A DNA stretch of 64,000 nucleotides, taken from assembly GCF_030409945.1 (NCBI RefSeq), contig NZ_JAUFQV010000001.1, positions 1 through 64,000 of the forward strand, in the 5' to 3' direction. Below the pieces are notes generated by a model. That model searched no databases and had not been told where the DNA came from. It saw only the letters and a program-made list of their open reading frames with translations. Source of the stretch: Vibrio tapetis subsp. quintayensis. Lineage in GTDB: Bacteria; Pseudomonadota; Gammaproteobacteria; Enterobacterales; Vibrionaceae. Position 1 is the first letter of the stretch. Each line of letters opens with the position of its first letter. Shown here piece after piece: positions 18,233-27,879 of this stretch. A program made the position numbers and the translations under genes.

Positions 18233-20410
18233 GTGTCGATTCGTTCCGTGTTACGTAGATATTGGACCAACAAAACCATCAACTATAGTGTCAGGGTTGC
18301 CATTGCGCTACTCGGCGTTGTATTTAGTTGCTGGTACTTAGAACAAAGCGCTGCAATCATCCCACTCATACTGGGAGTTATTGCCGCAGCTCTGGCTGAA
18401 ACAGACGACAGCTTATGGGGTCGTTTGAAGGCCATCGTACTGACCTTTTGTTGTTTTGCATTTGCAGCTTTCTCTATTGAGTTTCTGTTCGATAAACCTA
18501 TCTGGTTCGCCGTTGGACTGTTTACGTCTACGTTTGGCTTTATCATGCTTGGCGCTATTGGCCCTCGGTATGCGAGTATCGCATTTGGCTCCTTGCTGAT
18601 CGCTATCTACACGATGTTGGGTGCTCATGAAAGTACCAACCTTTGGTCTCAGCCTATTCAATTATTACTAGGCAGTGCTTGGTACTATCTTATATCGATG
18701 GTTTGGCAAATATTTTGGCCAATGCAACCTGTTCAGCAAAGCCTAGCGACCGTGTTCAATCAACTGGCAAATTACCTAGAAACCAAAAGTGAACTGTTTC
18801 ACCCAGTTACCGATTTGGTGCCCCAGCCATATCGGATCAAAGAAGCCAGCCTAAACGCGTCAACCGTCACGTCGCTTAATAACACCAAGAGCACGCTTTT
18901 ATCACGTTCACGTCGTGGTCATATCGATGGGCCAAGCGACCGTTTCCTCAATATCTATTTCATCGCACAAGATATTCATGAACGAGTGAGTTCAACCCAT
19001 TATCGCTACCAAGATTTAGCCGAGAACTTCCGTTATAGCGATGTACTTTTCCGCTTTAAACACACGATGAACGTTCAAGCTAAAGCGTGCCGAACGGTTG
19101 CGAACTCTTTGAACCTAGGGGTTCAGTATGAGCACCAAGCAGAGTGCTCCACGGCACTAAATGAACTCAAAGACTCGATTACTCACCTAGCTGAAATTGA
19201 TAACCCTAAGTGGCGTCAATCGCTCAATCAACTCGCGTATCTTTTTCAAAACTTAGCCACTGTTGAAAAGCAGCTCAGTAATGTTTGTAACCCAGACGTT
19301 AAGCAAAACGAAAACGACAATATCCTAGACGATACTGCCGCTCATACCCCCAAAGCAATGTGGTTGCGCATCAAGAATAACTTAAACACCGATTCTATTT
19401 TATTTCGCCACGCAGTAAGAATGTCACTCGCGTTGACGGCTGGTTACGGCATCATACAGGGCTTTGATATAGAACATGGCTACTGGATTTTGCTCACGAC
19501 ACTCTTTGTTTGCCAACCCAACTACAGTGCAACCAAACAAAAGCTCAGTGCCCGTGTTATTGGTACTCTTGCCGGTTTGCTTCTTGGTGTACCGTTGCTT
19601 ACTTTCTTCCCTACCGCTGAAAGCCAACTGGTGCTGATTGTTTTGTCCGGTATCCTGTTTTTTGCATTTAGGATCAATAACTACGGATTCGCGACTGCTT
19701 TCATTACCCTGCTGGTGTTGTTTTGTTTTAACCAACAAGGTGAGGGCTATGCGGTGGTCGTCCCTAGGCTTGCGGATACCTTGATCGGGTGCGGCTTAGC
19801 GGTACTTGCGGTCATGTACATTTTGCCAGACTGGCAAGCCAAACGACTTCACGCAGTTATGGCCGATTCTGTTGCCGCAAACCAAACCTATTTAGCACAA
19901 ATCATTGGTCAGTATCGTATCGGTAAAAAAGACACGCTCGCTTATCGGATAGCGCGACGCGATGCTCACAACAAAGACGCAGGCCTAAGCTCTTCGATCA
20001 GTAACATGTTGATTGAGCCCGGCAAGTATCGCAAAGCCGTCGACGAAAGTTTTCGCTTCCTAACACTGAACCATGCGCTATTAAGCTATATCTCTGCGTT
20101 GGGTGCGCACCGTACTCGCATTGAAGACGAAAAAACGCACCGATTGGTTTTGGAAGCGCATAGTGTGATATTCAAACACCTTAAAGTGCTCCACGAACAA
20201 CTTCAAAACAACAGCGCTGAGTTTTCTTTGGATCACATAGAAGAAAATACGATGGAGCAAAGACTAAGCGAATGGCGCGATGAGGATGAGAATTCCGTCA
20301 AGTTGGTTCTGCAGCAACTCCATTTGATCTACCGAATGCTACCGGAACTTCATGAGCTAGCGAGTAAGTTTGCACAGTGTACCGAAAAGAGCAAGTCTGA
20401 GACCCATTAG
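18233..20410 (+). CDS. yccS: YccS/YhfK-family inner-membrane protein
   Basis: 725 residues from a GTG start at 18233. Two blocks of membrane helices (about 18-145 and 395-520) are separated and followed by soluble helical domains, the layout of the FUSC/YccS family. HGYWILLTTLFVCQPNYSATKQKL is the conserved loop of the second block. Family members are thought to be transporters or efflux-like proteins, but the substrate is unknown. Position next to helD matches E. coli yccS. No clear ribosome site is visible before the GTG. Confidence 0.88.
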   Translation: MSIRSVLRRYWTNKTINYSVRVAIALLGVVFSCWYLEQSAAIIPLILGVIAAALAETDDSLWGRLKAIVLTFCCFAFAAFSIEFLFDKPIWFAVGLFTSTFGFIMLGAIGPRYASIAFGSLLIAIYTMLGAHESTNLWSQPIQLLLGSAWYYLISMVWQIFWPMQPVQQSLATVFNQLANYLETKSELFHPVTDLVPQPYRIKEASLNASTVTSLNNTKSTLLSRSRRGHIDGPSDRFLNIYFIAQDIHERVSSTHYRYQDLAENFRYSDVLFRFKHTMNVQAKACRTVANSLNLGVQYEHQAECSTALNELKDSITHLAEIDNPKWRQSLNQLAYLFQNLATVEKQLSNVCNPDVKQNENDNILDDTAAHTPKAMWLRIKNNLNTDSILFRHAVRMSLALTAGYGIIQGFDIEHGYWILLTTLFVCQPNYSATKQKLSARVIGTLAGLLLGVPLLTFFPTAESQLVLIVLSGILFFAFRINNYGFATAFITLLVLFCFNQQGEGYAVVVPRLADTLIGCGLAVLAVMYILPDWQAKRLHAVMADSVAANQTYLAQIIGQYRIGKKDTLAYRIARRDAHNKDAGLSSSISNMLIEPGKYRKAVDESFRFLTLNHALLSYISALGAHRTRIEDEKTHRLVLEAHSVIFKHLKVLHEQLQNNSAEFSLDHIEENTMEQRLSEWRDEDENSVKLVLQQLHLIYRMLPELHELASKFAQCTEKSKSETH

Positions 20411-20478
20411 CCCATATCCTTCCCTTTACTGATTCACGTTATGCTCAAAATTCTCATTCATAACGTGGGTCAGGATAT

Positions 20479-20494
20479 TGTGATGCACATCACA
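20479..20494. promoter_or_regulatory. Strong CRP-type palindrome
   Basis: TGTGATGCACATCACA has perfect TGTGATG/CATCACA arms. It is 110 bp upstream of the small gene at 20604 and ahead of a TTTACA...TATAGT-like promoter, so cAMP-CRP activation of that gene is a reasonable inference. Confidence 0.65.
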
Positions 20495-20603
20495 AATAAC
20501 CTCGATTCAAAAAAACTTTACACAGATTGAACAAAAGCGGCTATTTGTACTCTTATAGTAACTTACATAGTAGAAACTTAGACATTTAACAAGGAGCCTC
20601 GCT

Positions 20604-20828
20604 ATGACGTATTGCGCGAATGTTCTTCCTACGAATCATTCTAATGAGATGAATAATCCAATGCATAAGCTTCAATTTGAGCAGTTAAGAACGAGAATAC
20701 TAGAATTGCCTCCGCAGCAGTTGTTGACCCTTCGCACTGAAATTGAAGGAAAGCTGCATGAAGAGCCCGCGGAAATCATCCTGACAGATGAAGAACTTCA
20801 GATCATCAGTGGCCTTTTCCGTGAGTAA
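20604..20828 (+). CDS. Small protein behind a CRP-like site
   Basis: 74 residues. An AAGGAG ribosome site 9 nt before the ATG fixes the start. No membrane helix. The body is predicted helical (HKLQFEQLRTRILELPPQQLLTLRTEIEGKL) with an acidic end (ILTDEELQIISGLFRE). No family recognised. The CRP palindrome upstream suggests carbon-source control. Confidence 0.7.
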   Translation: MTYCANVLPTNHSNEMNNPMHKLQFEQLRTRILELPPQQLLTLRTEIEGKLHEEPAEIILTDEELQIISGLFRE

Positions 20829-20948
20829 TTTCCGCACTAAGGCCCCTTAACTTGGCTAACCGCCGTATTCCCTAGACTAATACCGTTCAAAAGTTGCACT
20901 TTCTCTGGTTAAATATTAATCTATATATAGGTATAACGGAGAAATATC

Positions 20949-21419
20949 ATGGCAGTCTCCTCAATTCAATCCGGCCGTAATATCATCCTTCAGTCGCAGG
21001 ATATGGCCAAACGATCCACGGAAGAGCTGAACGCCAATGCTCGAAGTGAACAAGCTCGCCTAGAAGAAACCCGTTCTGAACAAAAACGTATCGAATCTGC
21101 TCAAATGGAAGAGTCTCGTCTTGAGTCTCAACTCGAACGAGCAAGGCAAGAGACGGCGCGATTAGAAGAGTTACAATCGCAACAAGAACAAAACGCTGAC
21201 TTTGGGTCAGCAGACAAAAACCAAGTAAATAATCTGCCTTCCGCGCAAGAACAACGCGATCTTAATGCGCAAAAAGAGCAACATGAACAACAAAAGACCG
21301 CCTCCGCAACCGAAGCGGCCGTTAAACTTGAGCAAGCCAAAAGCTATAACCGTGTTGGTACATCAGTCGTTCAACGTTCTAACGACATGATAGGCACAAT
21401 GCTCGACATTTCTATTTAG
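20949..21419 (+). CDS. Coiled-coil protein with flagellar-rod-like terminal helices
   Basis: 156 residues. The N-terminal helix (VSSIQSGRNIILQSQDMAK) and C-terminal helix (VGTSVVQRSNDMIGTMLDI) resemble the D0 helices of FlgC/FlgG-type axial proteins, whose C-terminus typically reads like VVKTADEMLGTLIDI. Between them lies a very Glu/Gln/Arg-rich coiled coil (about 30-125). No signal peptide. The gene is alone and overlaps the 3' end of the convergent terC gene by 8 bp. The ribosome site ACGGAGAAA is clear. Function unknown; the flagellar-like reading is my inference. Confidence 0.7.
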   Translation: MAVSSIQSGRNIILQSQDMAKRSTEELNANARSEQARLEETRSEQKRIESAQMEESRLESQLERARQETARLEELQSQQEQNADFGSADKNQVNNLPSAQEQRDLNAQKEQHEQQKTASATEAAVKLEQAKSYNRVGTSVVQRSNDMIGTMLDISI

Positions 21420-22362
21420 CTTTCAGTTTCTCTGGAGCGTTGTTCTTAAGCATCGAAGCTACAACCGCAACACTCATCACGAACAACAACACCGATAAAG
21501 AGATCCAGGTCGGAATCGCCCACGCTGTTTCTACTAGGCTCATTTTTATACCAATGAACACCATGATGAAAGCGAGCGCAGTTCTAAGGTATACAAATTT
21601 ATCGATCATGCCTTGCAGTACAAAAAACAACGAACGTAGGCCAAGTAACGCAAAAACGTTTGCAGCGAGTACCAAAAATGGTTCTCGGGTTACCGCAAAT
21701 ATTGCTGGTATTGAGTCGAGCGCAAAAACCACGTCCATCATCGCAATCACCGCGATCACAATTGCCATCGGTGTAAGCCATAGCAAGCCATCTTGTTTTA
21801 TCACTAACTTATGGCCCTCGTAACCATCGCTAACCCGGGCTACGCGCCTCAACCAACGTTCTGGCAGCGGGCTGATTCCATGATCCTCTTTTTCAGGCTT
21901 AAACAGCTGAATACCAGTCCAGACAAGAAAAGCAGCAAAGATGTACATTACCCAATGGAAGTTCGTTAGTATTTGAGCACCAATGACGATCATCACTGAA
22001 CGTAATACCAACGCCCCAATAACGCCCCATAACAAAGCTCGTGGCCGCAGGTGATCTGGCACCATGTATTGATGAAATATAATGGTAAACACAAATAGGT
22101 TATCGACACTCAGCGATTTCTCTAGCAAATAGCCCGTCAGAAAAGCTGTCGTCGCTTGCTTAGCGGTATAGTCACTATTCGGTGAATAAAACGTCCAGAA
22201 ATAGTAGATGGATATAGCAAAGGCAAATGCAATCGCTACCCATATCGCACTCCAAATAGCCGCTTTTTTAACGCTGATTTTTCCGCCTCTCGTTTGCCAA
22301 ATATCTAACGCAACAAGAAGCATAGTGAACAGGCCGAAGCCATAATAAGTGAAGGGACTCAT
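21412..22362 (-). CDS. alx: TerC/Alx-family membrane protein
   Basis: 316 residues with about nine membrane helices. TerC signatures are present: LEKSLSVDNLFVF with the intramembrane Asp, and VFALDSIPAIFAVTREPFLVLAANVFALLGLRSLFF with the second Asp. Family knowledge: Alx/TerC proteins handle Mn2+ or other metals, and E. coli alx is induced by alkaline pH and Mn through its leader RNA. Here too the 168-base leader is rich in inverted repeats (see findings). GAGGAAG precedes the ATG. The symbol is by similarity. Confidence 0.88.
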   Translation of the reverse strand: MSPFTYYGFGLFTMLLVALDIWQTRGGKISVKKAAIWSAIWVAIAFAFAISIYYFWTFYSPNSDYTAKQATTAFLTGYLLEKSLSVDNLFVFTIIFHQYMVPDHLRPRALLWGVIGALVLRSVMIVIGAQILTNFHWVMYIFAAFLVWTGIQLFKPEKEDHGISPLPERWLRRVARVSDGYEGHKLVIKQDGLLWLTPMAIVIAVIAMMDVVFALDSIPAIFAVTREPFLVLAANVFALLGLRSLFFVLQGMIDKFVYLRTALAFIMVFIGIKMSLVETAWAIPTWISLSVLLFVMSVAVVASMLKNNAPEKLKAK

Positions 22363-22540
22363 AAATCTTCCTCAGCACGGAAGATCTCGTCTAGGGGACC
22401 TTCCGCATACAAAAAACCTCGCTAAACGATGTGTTATACATTCGTTTAAACAAGTTCAGATGCGTTGGTCTCGTTAAAGTGTTTCCACCTTTGCATACCG
22501 GAAAAGCTTGAAGCTTAACGGGATGACGATATGCAAATTC
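22363..22540 (-). promoter_or_regulatory. Structured 5' leader of terC/alx
   Basis: Minus-strand RNA can form an outer helix TTTGCATA/TATGCAAA (bases near 22491-22498 and 22531-22538), a hairpin TAAACGA/TCGTTTA followed by GCGAGG and six U, and a 9-bp hairpin CGGAAGGTC/GATCTTCCG next to the ribosome site. The arrangement suggests attenuation or a riboswitch. I do not see the GGGGAGU core of the yybP-ykoY class. Confidence 0.45.
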
Positions 22541-22673
22541 TCATCAACTACTCCCCAAAACGAGCTGATAATATTCCCAAAGATCCGTTGAGTCTATCAA
22601 TATTTTCACAATTTCAATTAAAAAGAAAATGCGTTAAATTCTCGGCGCGATTTAGACTAAGTTTGTTACTGGC

Positions 22674-22702
22674 AAAAAAAAGCCCCACCAGATGGCGAGG
22701 CT
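22674..22702 (-). terminator. Terminator of the DUF1127-like gene
   Basis: Arms 22681-22690 and 22693-22702 form a 10-bp stem with G-U pairs, followed on the minus strand by seven T. Confidence 0.85.
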
Positions 22703-22717
22703 CTTCATTGATAATTC

Positions 22718-22909
22718 TTAACGGTAAATACCGATATCTCGCTGCATGTGAGATGAAAGATCACTAGCGTTGTAGTTTTGCTCTGGTTCACTAGATACAA
22801 ACAAGATATCGAGTAGATGAGCAATCAATCCTTTGAAATTTACTGAATAAGTTTTCTTATCCATTGACGCTGGAATTGCGATTGTGTTGATTTGCATTAC
22901 CTGTGCCAT
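22718..22909 (-). CDS. DUF1127-like small protein
   Basis: 63 residues. The C-terminus SDLSSHMQRDIGIYR matches the ending of DUF1127 proteins (typically LSDHLLRDIGLSR). GAGG lies about 7 nt before the ATG and a strong terminator follows, so it is a real single-gene transcript. Members of this family are small, basic and RNA-associated in some alpha-proteobacteria. The role in Vibrio is unknown. The segment before the motif (GLIAHLLDILFVSSEP) is atypical. Confidence 0.65.
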   Translation of the reverse strand: MAQVMQINTIAIPASMDKKTYSVNFKGLIAHLLDILFVSSEPEQNYNASDLSSHMQRDIGIYR

Positions 22910-23694
22910 GATTGCCTCACAAAATTGGGTTTAATGTTTTCGTTGAAGCAATAATAGGCATTTTTGATGTGATTAAATAATGACAAATCTTCTTGCTTCG
23001 CATTAGTTATTCTAATAAAACACATCATTAACAAAGGCCTTTATCAAGGTGTCACTTTTCGTGCATTTAAATTCAAAACTGTGTGTTTATTCCGCATAAT
23101 ATTTCAACGTACTTTAGGAGCGCCATTCAATCTTAACAAATAAATTACAATTATTTTTTGCTTTTAATTCACACTACTCATGAACAGACATGAACCCTAA
23201 GTTACTAGCGATAAACGATATATTTTCTTTATCACTAATTTAATAAACCAATGGTTTAATGACCTTACTATAAGCACTATCGATAGCTTGAACATTTAAT
23301 CCACCCGACTGATGCCGCCTGACATATTGTGCCGACAATGCCCGCTTTTGACGGACGATTTACTAGCAAGCAAACTAATCCAAATGCTTCTATCGTCAGA
23401 CCCATTTACTACACTGCCCAACATGATTAGTTAGCATTTTATTTTTGTGACCACAAATGGCCAAGAAATTTCAACTACCACCACCAACTGTGCCTGTCGA
23501 ACATTCAACTAACAATTTGTTACACACCCAAACCTAAAGATTAACCCATAATATACAACGAGTTAAAGTGATAATTAACATAATAGATACGCAATCCTGT
23601 ATTGATCGATTTCTTTTTTCTGCAAGTTAAATAATAGTCATTCGCAAAAACCAACCAGGGATACGATACGTCGTGATTTACCAAGGTAATTATT
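22910..23694. other. 785-base non-coding region
   Basis: AT-rich stretch between a left-reading small gene and the chemoreceptor gene. I found no credible reading frame, tRNA, palindrome or clear sigma-28 promoter. It is long for a promoter region, so an unrecognised small RNA cannot be excluded. Confidence 0.5.
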
Positions 23695-25347
23695 GTGATT
23701 AATAGAATACTCAATCAGTTCAGTGTTTCGACCAAAATACGTTTCATTATCGTGTTTGCTAGCATGCTCATTTTGGGCGCTAAAATTGTGTCCGCGTATT
23801 CTCTTAAAGAACAAATATTGGAAGAACGGAACTCAGCAGCAAAAGCCTTAGTCGAGAGCACCATCAGTCAAATAGACAACCTGACAAAATCCAGAGCGGT
23901 TCCATTGTTCAAGGGCCGTGAGTTATCCTTTGAACAACTTAAAAACCTGGCCCTACAACAGATTGGTTCCACACGATATGGGGAAAACGGTTACCTTTGG
24001 GTTAATGACCTTGATGGCAACATGTTGATGCACCCAATTAAGCCCGAACTTAATGAGCAAAACATGATTAAAAGTAATACCGATTACGTCGCGTATGCGT
24101 TTAAGCAATTTGTTACGATTGCCGACCTAAAAGGCAGCGGGTTTGTGTCCTATCAATGGCCTACCCCTGGAGAGAAGTCACTCCAAAACAAGGTCTCTTT
24201 TGTTGCTAAAGCCTCTTTCTTGCCTTGGGTCGTTGGTACCGGTGTTTACATCGATGATGTAGAAGACGCTTTTCGACAAGAACTGATTTCCACCGCTACG
24301 TACACAGCGCTGTTTGTCTTGGTCCTGTTCATCGTTTCTTCCGTGATCGCTAAAAACATCACCAAACCGTTGCAGCGAATAACTAAAACCATGACTCTCA
24401 TAGCTGAAGAGAAAGATCTTAGCATCTCGATGAAAAACACCGGGCGAGACGAACTGTCGTTTATGGCGAAAGCATTCAATAAAATGAATAGTAATCTTCG
24501 CGATGTTGTCATTAAGATTCACAGTAATACCGACTCCCTCGCCTCACAAGCAGAAGAACTCTCATGCGTAAGCCATCAAATACAAGCAGGCATTGAGGAA
24601 CAGAAAAAACAAACCTTGTAGGTAATAGAACGTGTCGATGTACTTTCCAAATCATCTGCAGGCGTCTCAGACAAAGCCAAATACGCCCTCGCAGCGACCA
24701 ATGAATCGCACCAAACGGTGTCGGATGGGCACGATGATGTGGCTCAAAATATTAAAGCCATTCAAAGCGTTTCTAACCATGTAAAAGATGCTGTGAGTGT
24801 TGCCGATAAACTGGATTCATCTTCTCAGCAAATAGGCAATATTCTTGATGTCATCAAACACATTGCTGACCAAACGAACCTCTTAGCATTAAATGCAGCG
24901 ATAGAAGCGGCTAGAGCGGGCGAACAGGGACGAGGCTTTGCCGTAGTGGCCGATGAAGTTAGAACGCTTGCACAGCGCACACAGGAGTCTACGGGTAACA
25001 TCCAAACCATTATTACCGAGCTGCAAGAAGGCGTGCAACAAACGGTGCTCAGCATGAAAGCCTGTGAAGAAAAAACGGAAATCGGCATCGCCAGTGCAAC
25101 ACGTTGTGGTCAAGCCCTTGAAAGTATAAAAGCTTCTGTCAATTCACTGAACGAAGTGGCCGGCGATATTGTTTGTTCTACGGAGCAACAGCAGCAGCAA
25201 ATATCCAGCATCAGTAATAGCGTCAGTAGCATTTCAGCGGTGACGGATCAAACCCAATCAGGCACTCACCACACAGCACAATCGAGTGAGCAACTCAGCA
25301 ACATGGCGCAGCAACTCAATGGTTTAGTTAACAAGTTTAAGATTTAG
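23695..25347 (+). pseudogene. Methyl-accepting chemotaxis protein interrupted by an amber codon
   Basis: GTG start at 23695 with AAGG upstream. Membrane helix at about 17-36, a single-Cache-type periplasmic sensor (GENGYLWVNDLDGNMLMHP), second helix at about 200-218, HAMP (ITKPLQRITKTM), then the signalling helices. TAG at 24619-24621 (codon 309) stops translation inside the first signalling helix. The same frame continues without another stop to 25347, including the hairpin tip ([35 protein letters not shown]). One base change (CAG to TAG) explains it; the intact protein would have 550 residues. A GTG at 24718 could start a soluble remnant. Confidence 0.88.
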
Positions 25348-25530
25348 TCTATCGAGATTTGTTTTTGACTTTTAACGCCTTCTGAAAACAAACAACATTT
25401 AATTACGTTATCTGGTTATCAAATCTCATTCATCGAAACGAACTCACATGGCTATTCATTTCAACTAAAAGATGGGCCTTATGAATCTTGATTTTCTTAA
25501 GCAACAAATTGTAGAGCTTATTTTAGATAC

Positions 25531-25558
25531 AAAAAAACCGAGCCTAAGCTCGGTTTTT
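25531..25558. terminator. Bidirectional terminator after deaD
   Basis: Stem ACCGAGC/GCTCGGT with a 4-nt loop, flanked by A-run and T-run, 19 bp past the deaD stop. Confidence 0.9.
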
Positions 25559-25576
25559 ATTATTCAGAATTCTGAA

Positions 25577-27511
25577 TTAGCCTTCGCTACGTGGAGAACG
25601 CTCACCACGGTGGCTACCACGGTGATCACCACCACGGTTGCGATCGAAACGACGCTCGCCGCCTTCACGATTGCCGCCACCTTCGCGAGAACCACGACCG
25701 CCTTCACGATTGCCACGGTAACCGCCACCTTCACGGTTGCCGTCACGTTGACCACGATGGCCTTGACGAGCACCATCACGGTTTCCACCACGAGGGCCAC
25801 CGTCACGACGGCCACCACGAGATTCGCGGAAGTCATCAAAGTCACATACTACAGCGCCAACTTCTTTCTGACGAATACGTAGCTTGCTTAGCTTGCCCGT
25901 TACTTCAGAGTTCATTGTTTTTGGAAGCTGCACAAACGTATGGCCTTGAGCCAGTTTGATTGCACCAATAGAACCTTTAGTTAGGCCAAGCTCGTTCGCT
26001 AGAGCGCCAACGATGTCTTTAACTTGAACGCCTTGCTCACGACCCACTTGCAGTTGGTAAGTAGCCCAATCAGCAGTGTTGCCGCCGTAGCTACGGCCAC
26101 CATCACGACCGCCGTCACGGCTGTCACGTGGATTATCACGACGTTCTTTACGACGCTTCTTATCACGCTCGATTGCTTCGATCATTGGGTCTGGACCTTT
26201 GTAGAACAAAGGACGCTTGCCTTGTTGACGTTTAAGAAGCATTGCAGCAAGAGTAGTTGCATCGATTTCTAAGTTAGTTTGAAGCTTCTCGATAAGCTCA
26301 ACAAAGCTTTCTAATGCTTTGTGCTCTTTATCTGCTTCTAGTTCAGCACCTAGTTTAACTAGACGAGCTTCAGCTACTTGATCACGAGCTGGAAGTTCAA
26401 CTTCTTCCATTTGTGATTTAGTAACACGTTCGATAGTACGAAGCATACGGATTTGGTTAGTGCGAACAAGAAGAATCGCTTTACCTTTACGTCCAGCACG
26501 GCCAGTACGACCAATACGGTGAATGTAAGACTCAACATCGAATGGAATGTCGTAGTTAAATACGTGAGTGATACGTGGAACATCAAGACCACGAGCAACA
26601 ACGTCTGTTGCTACAAGAATATCAATAACGCCTTGTTTGATGTTATCAACAGTACGCTCACGGATAGACTGAGGAATATCACCGTGCAGTGCAGCAGCTT
26701 TAAAGCCACGTGCAGATAGCCAATCAGCTAAACGCTCAGTATCTTGACGAGTACGAACGAACACGATTGATGCATCAGTTTCTTCAGTTTCAAGTAGACG
26801 AGACATTGCTTCGTCTTTTTCTACGCCTTTCACTACCCAGTAGTTTTGCGCTACTTTGTCAACTGTGTGGTTAGTACCAGCCACGTCAACGCGAGCAGGG
26901 TTACGTAGGTAACGGTCAACAATAGTCTTAACCATTGGAGGCATAGTTGCAGAGAACAATACACGTTGTGCAGATTCTGGCGCTTTCTCAAGAATCCAAG
27001 TAACGTCGTCTACAAAACCCATTTTAAGCATTTCATCTGCTTCATCTAGAACAAACGTATGAGCTTGGTCTAGGTGTAGGCGTTCACGAGTTAGAAGATC
27101 TTTAACACGACCAGGAGTACCAACAACAATGTGAGCACCACGGCTTAGAGCGCGCATTTGATCAACGATTGATGCACCGCCGTAGATTTCTAAAACTTTA
27201 AGGCCTTTAATATCACGACCGAGGTTTTTGATTTCTGCAGCAACCTGAATAGCAAGCTCACGCGTTGGCGCCATGATGATTGCTTGAGGTTTATGTTGGT
27301 TCAGATCGATTTTGTTAAGCAGAGGAAGAGAAAACGCTGCTGTTTTACCAGTACCTGTTTGCGCTTTACCTAACGCATCTCTGCCTTCTAGAAGCAAAGG
27401 GATAGCTGCTGCTTGAATTGGAGTTGGTGAAACGAAACCCATGCTATCAAGAGCTGAAAGGATGTTTTCGTTAAGGGCTAATTCATTAAATTGAATTACA
27501 GATTCGGACAT
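25577..27511 (-). CDS. deaD: Cold-shock DEAD-box RNA helicase DeaD (CsdA)
   Basis: 644 residues. Q motif (FVSPTPIQAAAIPLLLEGRD), motif I AQTGTGKT, PTRELA, GTPGR, DEAD (FVLDEADEMLK), SAT, the helicase-C domain with ATDVVARGLDVPR and HRIGRTGRAGR, then a DbpA-like RNA-binding domain (about 480-560) and an RGG/Arg-Gly-rich tail (565-644). Acts in ribosome assembly and mRNA decay at low temperature. The long A-rich leader on its 5' side fits a cold-shock gene. The antisense frames seen across its tail are by-products of the RGG codon bias. Confidence 0.96.
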   Translation of the reverse strand: MSESVIQFNELALNENILSALDSMGFVSPTPIQAAAIPLLLEGRDALGKAQTGTGKTAAFSLPLLNKIDLNQHKPQAIIMAPTRELAIQVAAEIKNLGRDIKGLKVLEIYGGASIVDQMRALSRGAHIVVGTPGRVKDLLTRERLHLDQAHTFVLDEADEMLKMGFVDDVTWILEKAPESAQRVLFSATMPPMVKTIVDRYLRNPARVDVAGTNHTVDKVAQNYWVVKGVEKDEAMSRLLETEETDASIVFVRTRQDTERLADWLSARGFKAAALHGDIPQSIRERTVDNIKQGVIDILVATDVVARGLDVPRITHVFNYDIPFDVESYIHRIGRTGRAGRKGKAILLVRTNQIRMLRTIERVTKSQMEEVELPARDQVAEARLVKLGAELEADKEHKALESFVELIEKLQTNLEIDATTLAAMLLKRQQGKRPLFYKGPDPMIEAIERDKKRRKERRDNPRDSRDGGRDGGRSYGGNTADWATYQLQVGREQGVQVKDIVGALANELGLTKGSIGAIKLAQGHTFVQLPKTMNSEVTGKLSKLRIRQKEVGAVVCDFDDFRESRGGRRDGGPRGGNRDGARQGHRGQRDGNREGGGYRGNREGGRGSREGGGNREGGERRFDRNRGGDHRGSHRGERSPRSEG

Positions 27512-27876
27512 TGGGATCCCACTATATATCTAAGTAAACAAAAGGTCCCACGTGCTCTACCACTTCCAATACCAATCCAATATCGAGTACTGATTCCATT
27601 CAAATGCGGAAAAGTAAAAAACGCATCAAGCCGCTTGGGACATATCAAGGGAGCAGGATTCTGCCCTAAAAGCATAAGAAAAGCTAGAAAAAATTGAATT
27701 TCATCACAATTTTGGGGATTTTTTTCCATTTCAGGTCATAAAAAGGTCATTTTGCATAAGAATCGCCCTACAAGCTACGTCACGTCTCATTTTATATGGT
27801 TGCATAATGATCACTTTGGCTAGCATTGCCGTGCTTCTCGCATTATAGTGATGCAGCCCATTCTCAACGACCGAAT
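27512..27876. other. Shared upstream region of deaD and rnb
   Basis: 365 bases between divergent genes of RNA metabolism. It probably holds both promoters and a deaD leader. I see no gene and no confident hexamer pair. Confidence 0.5.
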
Positions 27877-27879
27877 ATG

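Noticed and set aside
22363..22530. Calling the terC leader a yybP-ykoY riboswitch
   Set aside because: Gene context fits but I cannot find the conserved core; reported only as a structured leader.
22531..22767. 78-codon plus-strand frame after the terC leader
   Set aside because: It overlaps the terminator and coding end of the DUF1127-like gene and lacks a ribosome site.
24718..25347. A separate soluble chemotaxis protein starting at GTG 24718
   Set aside because: Same frame as the upstream receptor, separated only by one TAG; best read as one interrupted gene.
25472..25959. Long plus-strand frames rich in Thr/Ala or His antisense to the end of deaD
   Set aside because: They are by-products of the Arg-Gly repeat codons in the DeaD tail; no ribosome site, and composition is explained by the reverse strand.
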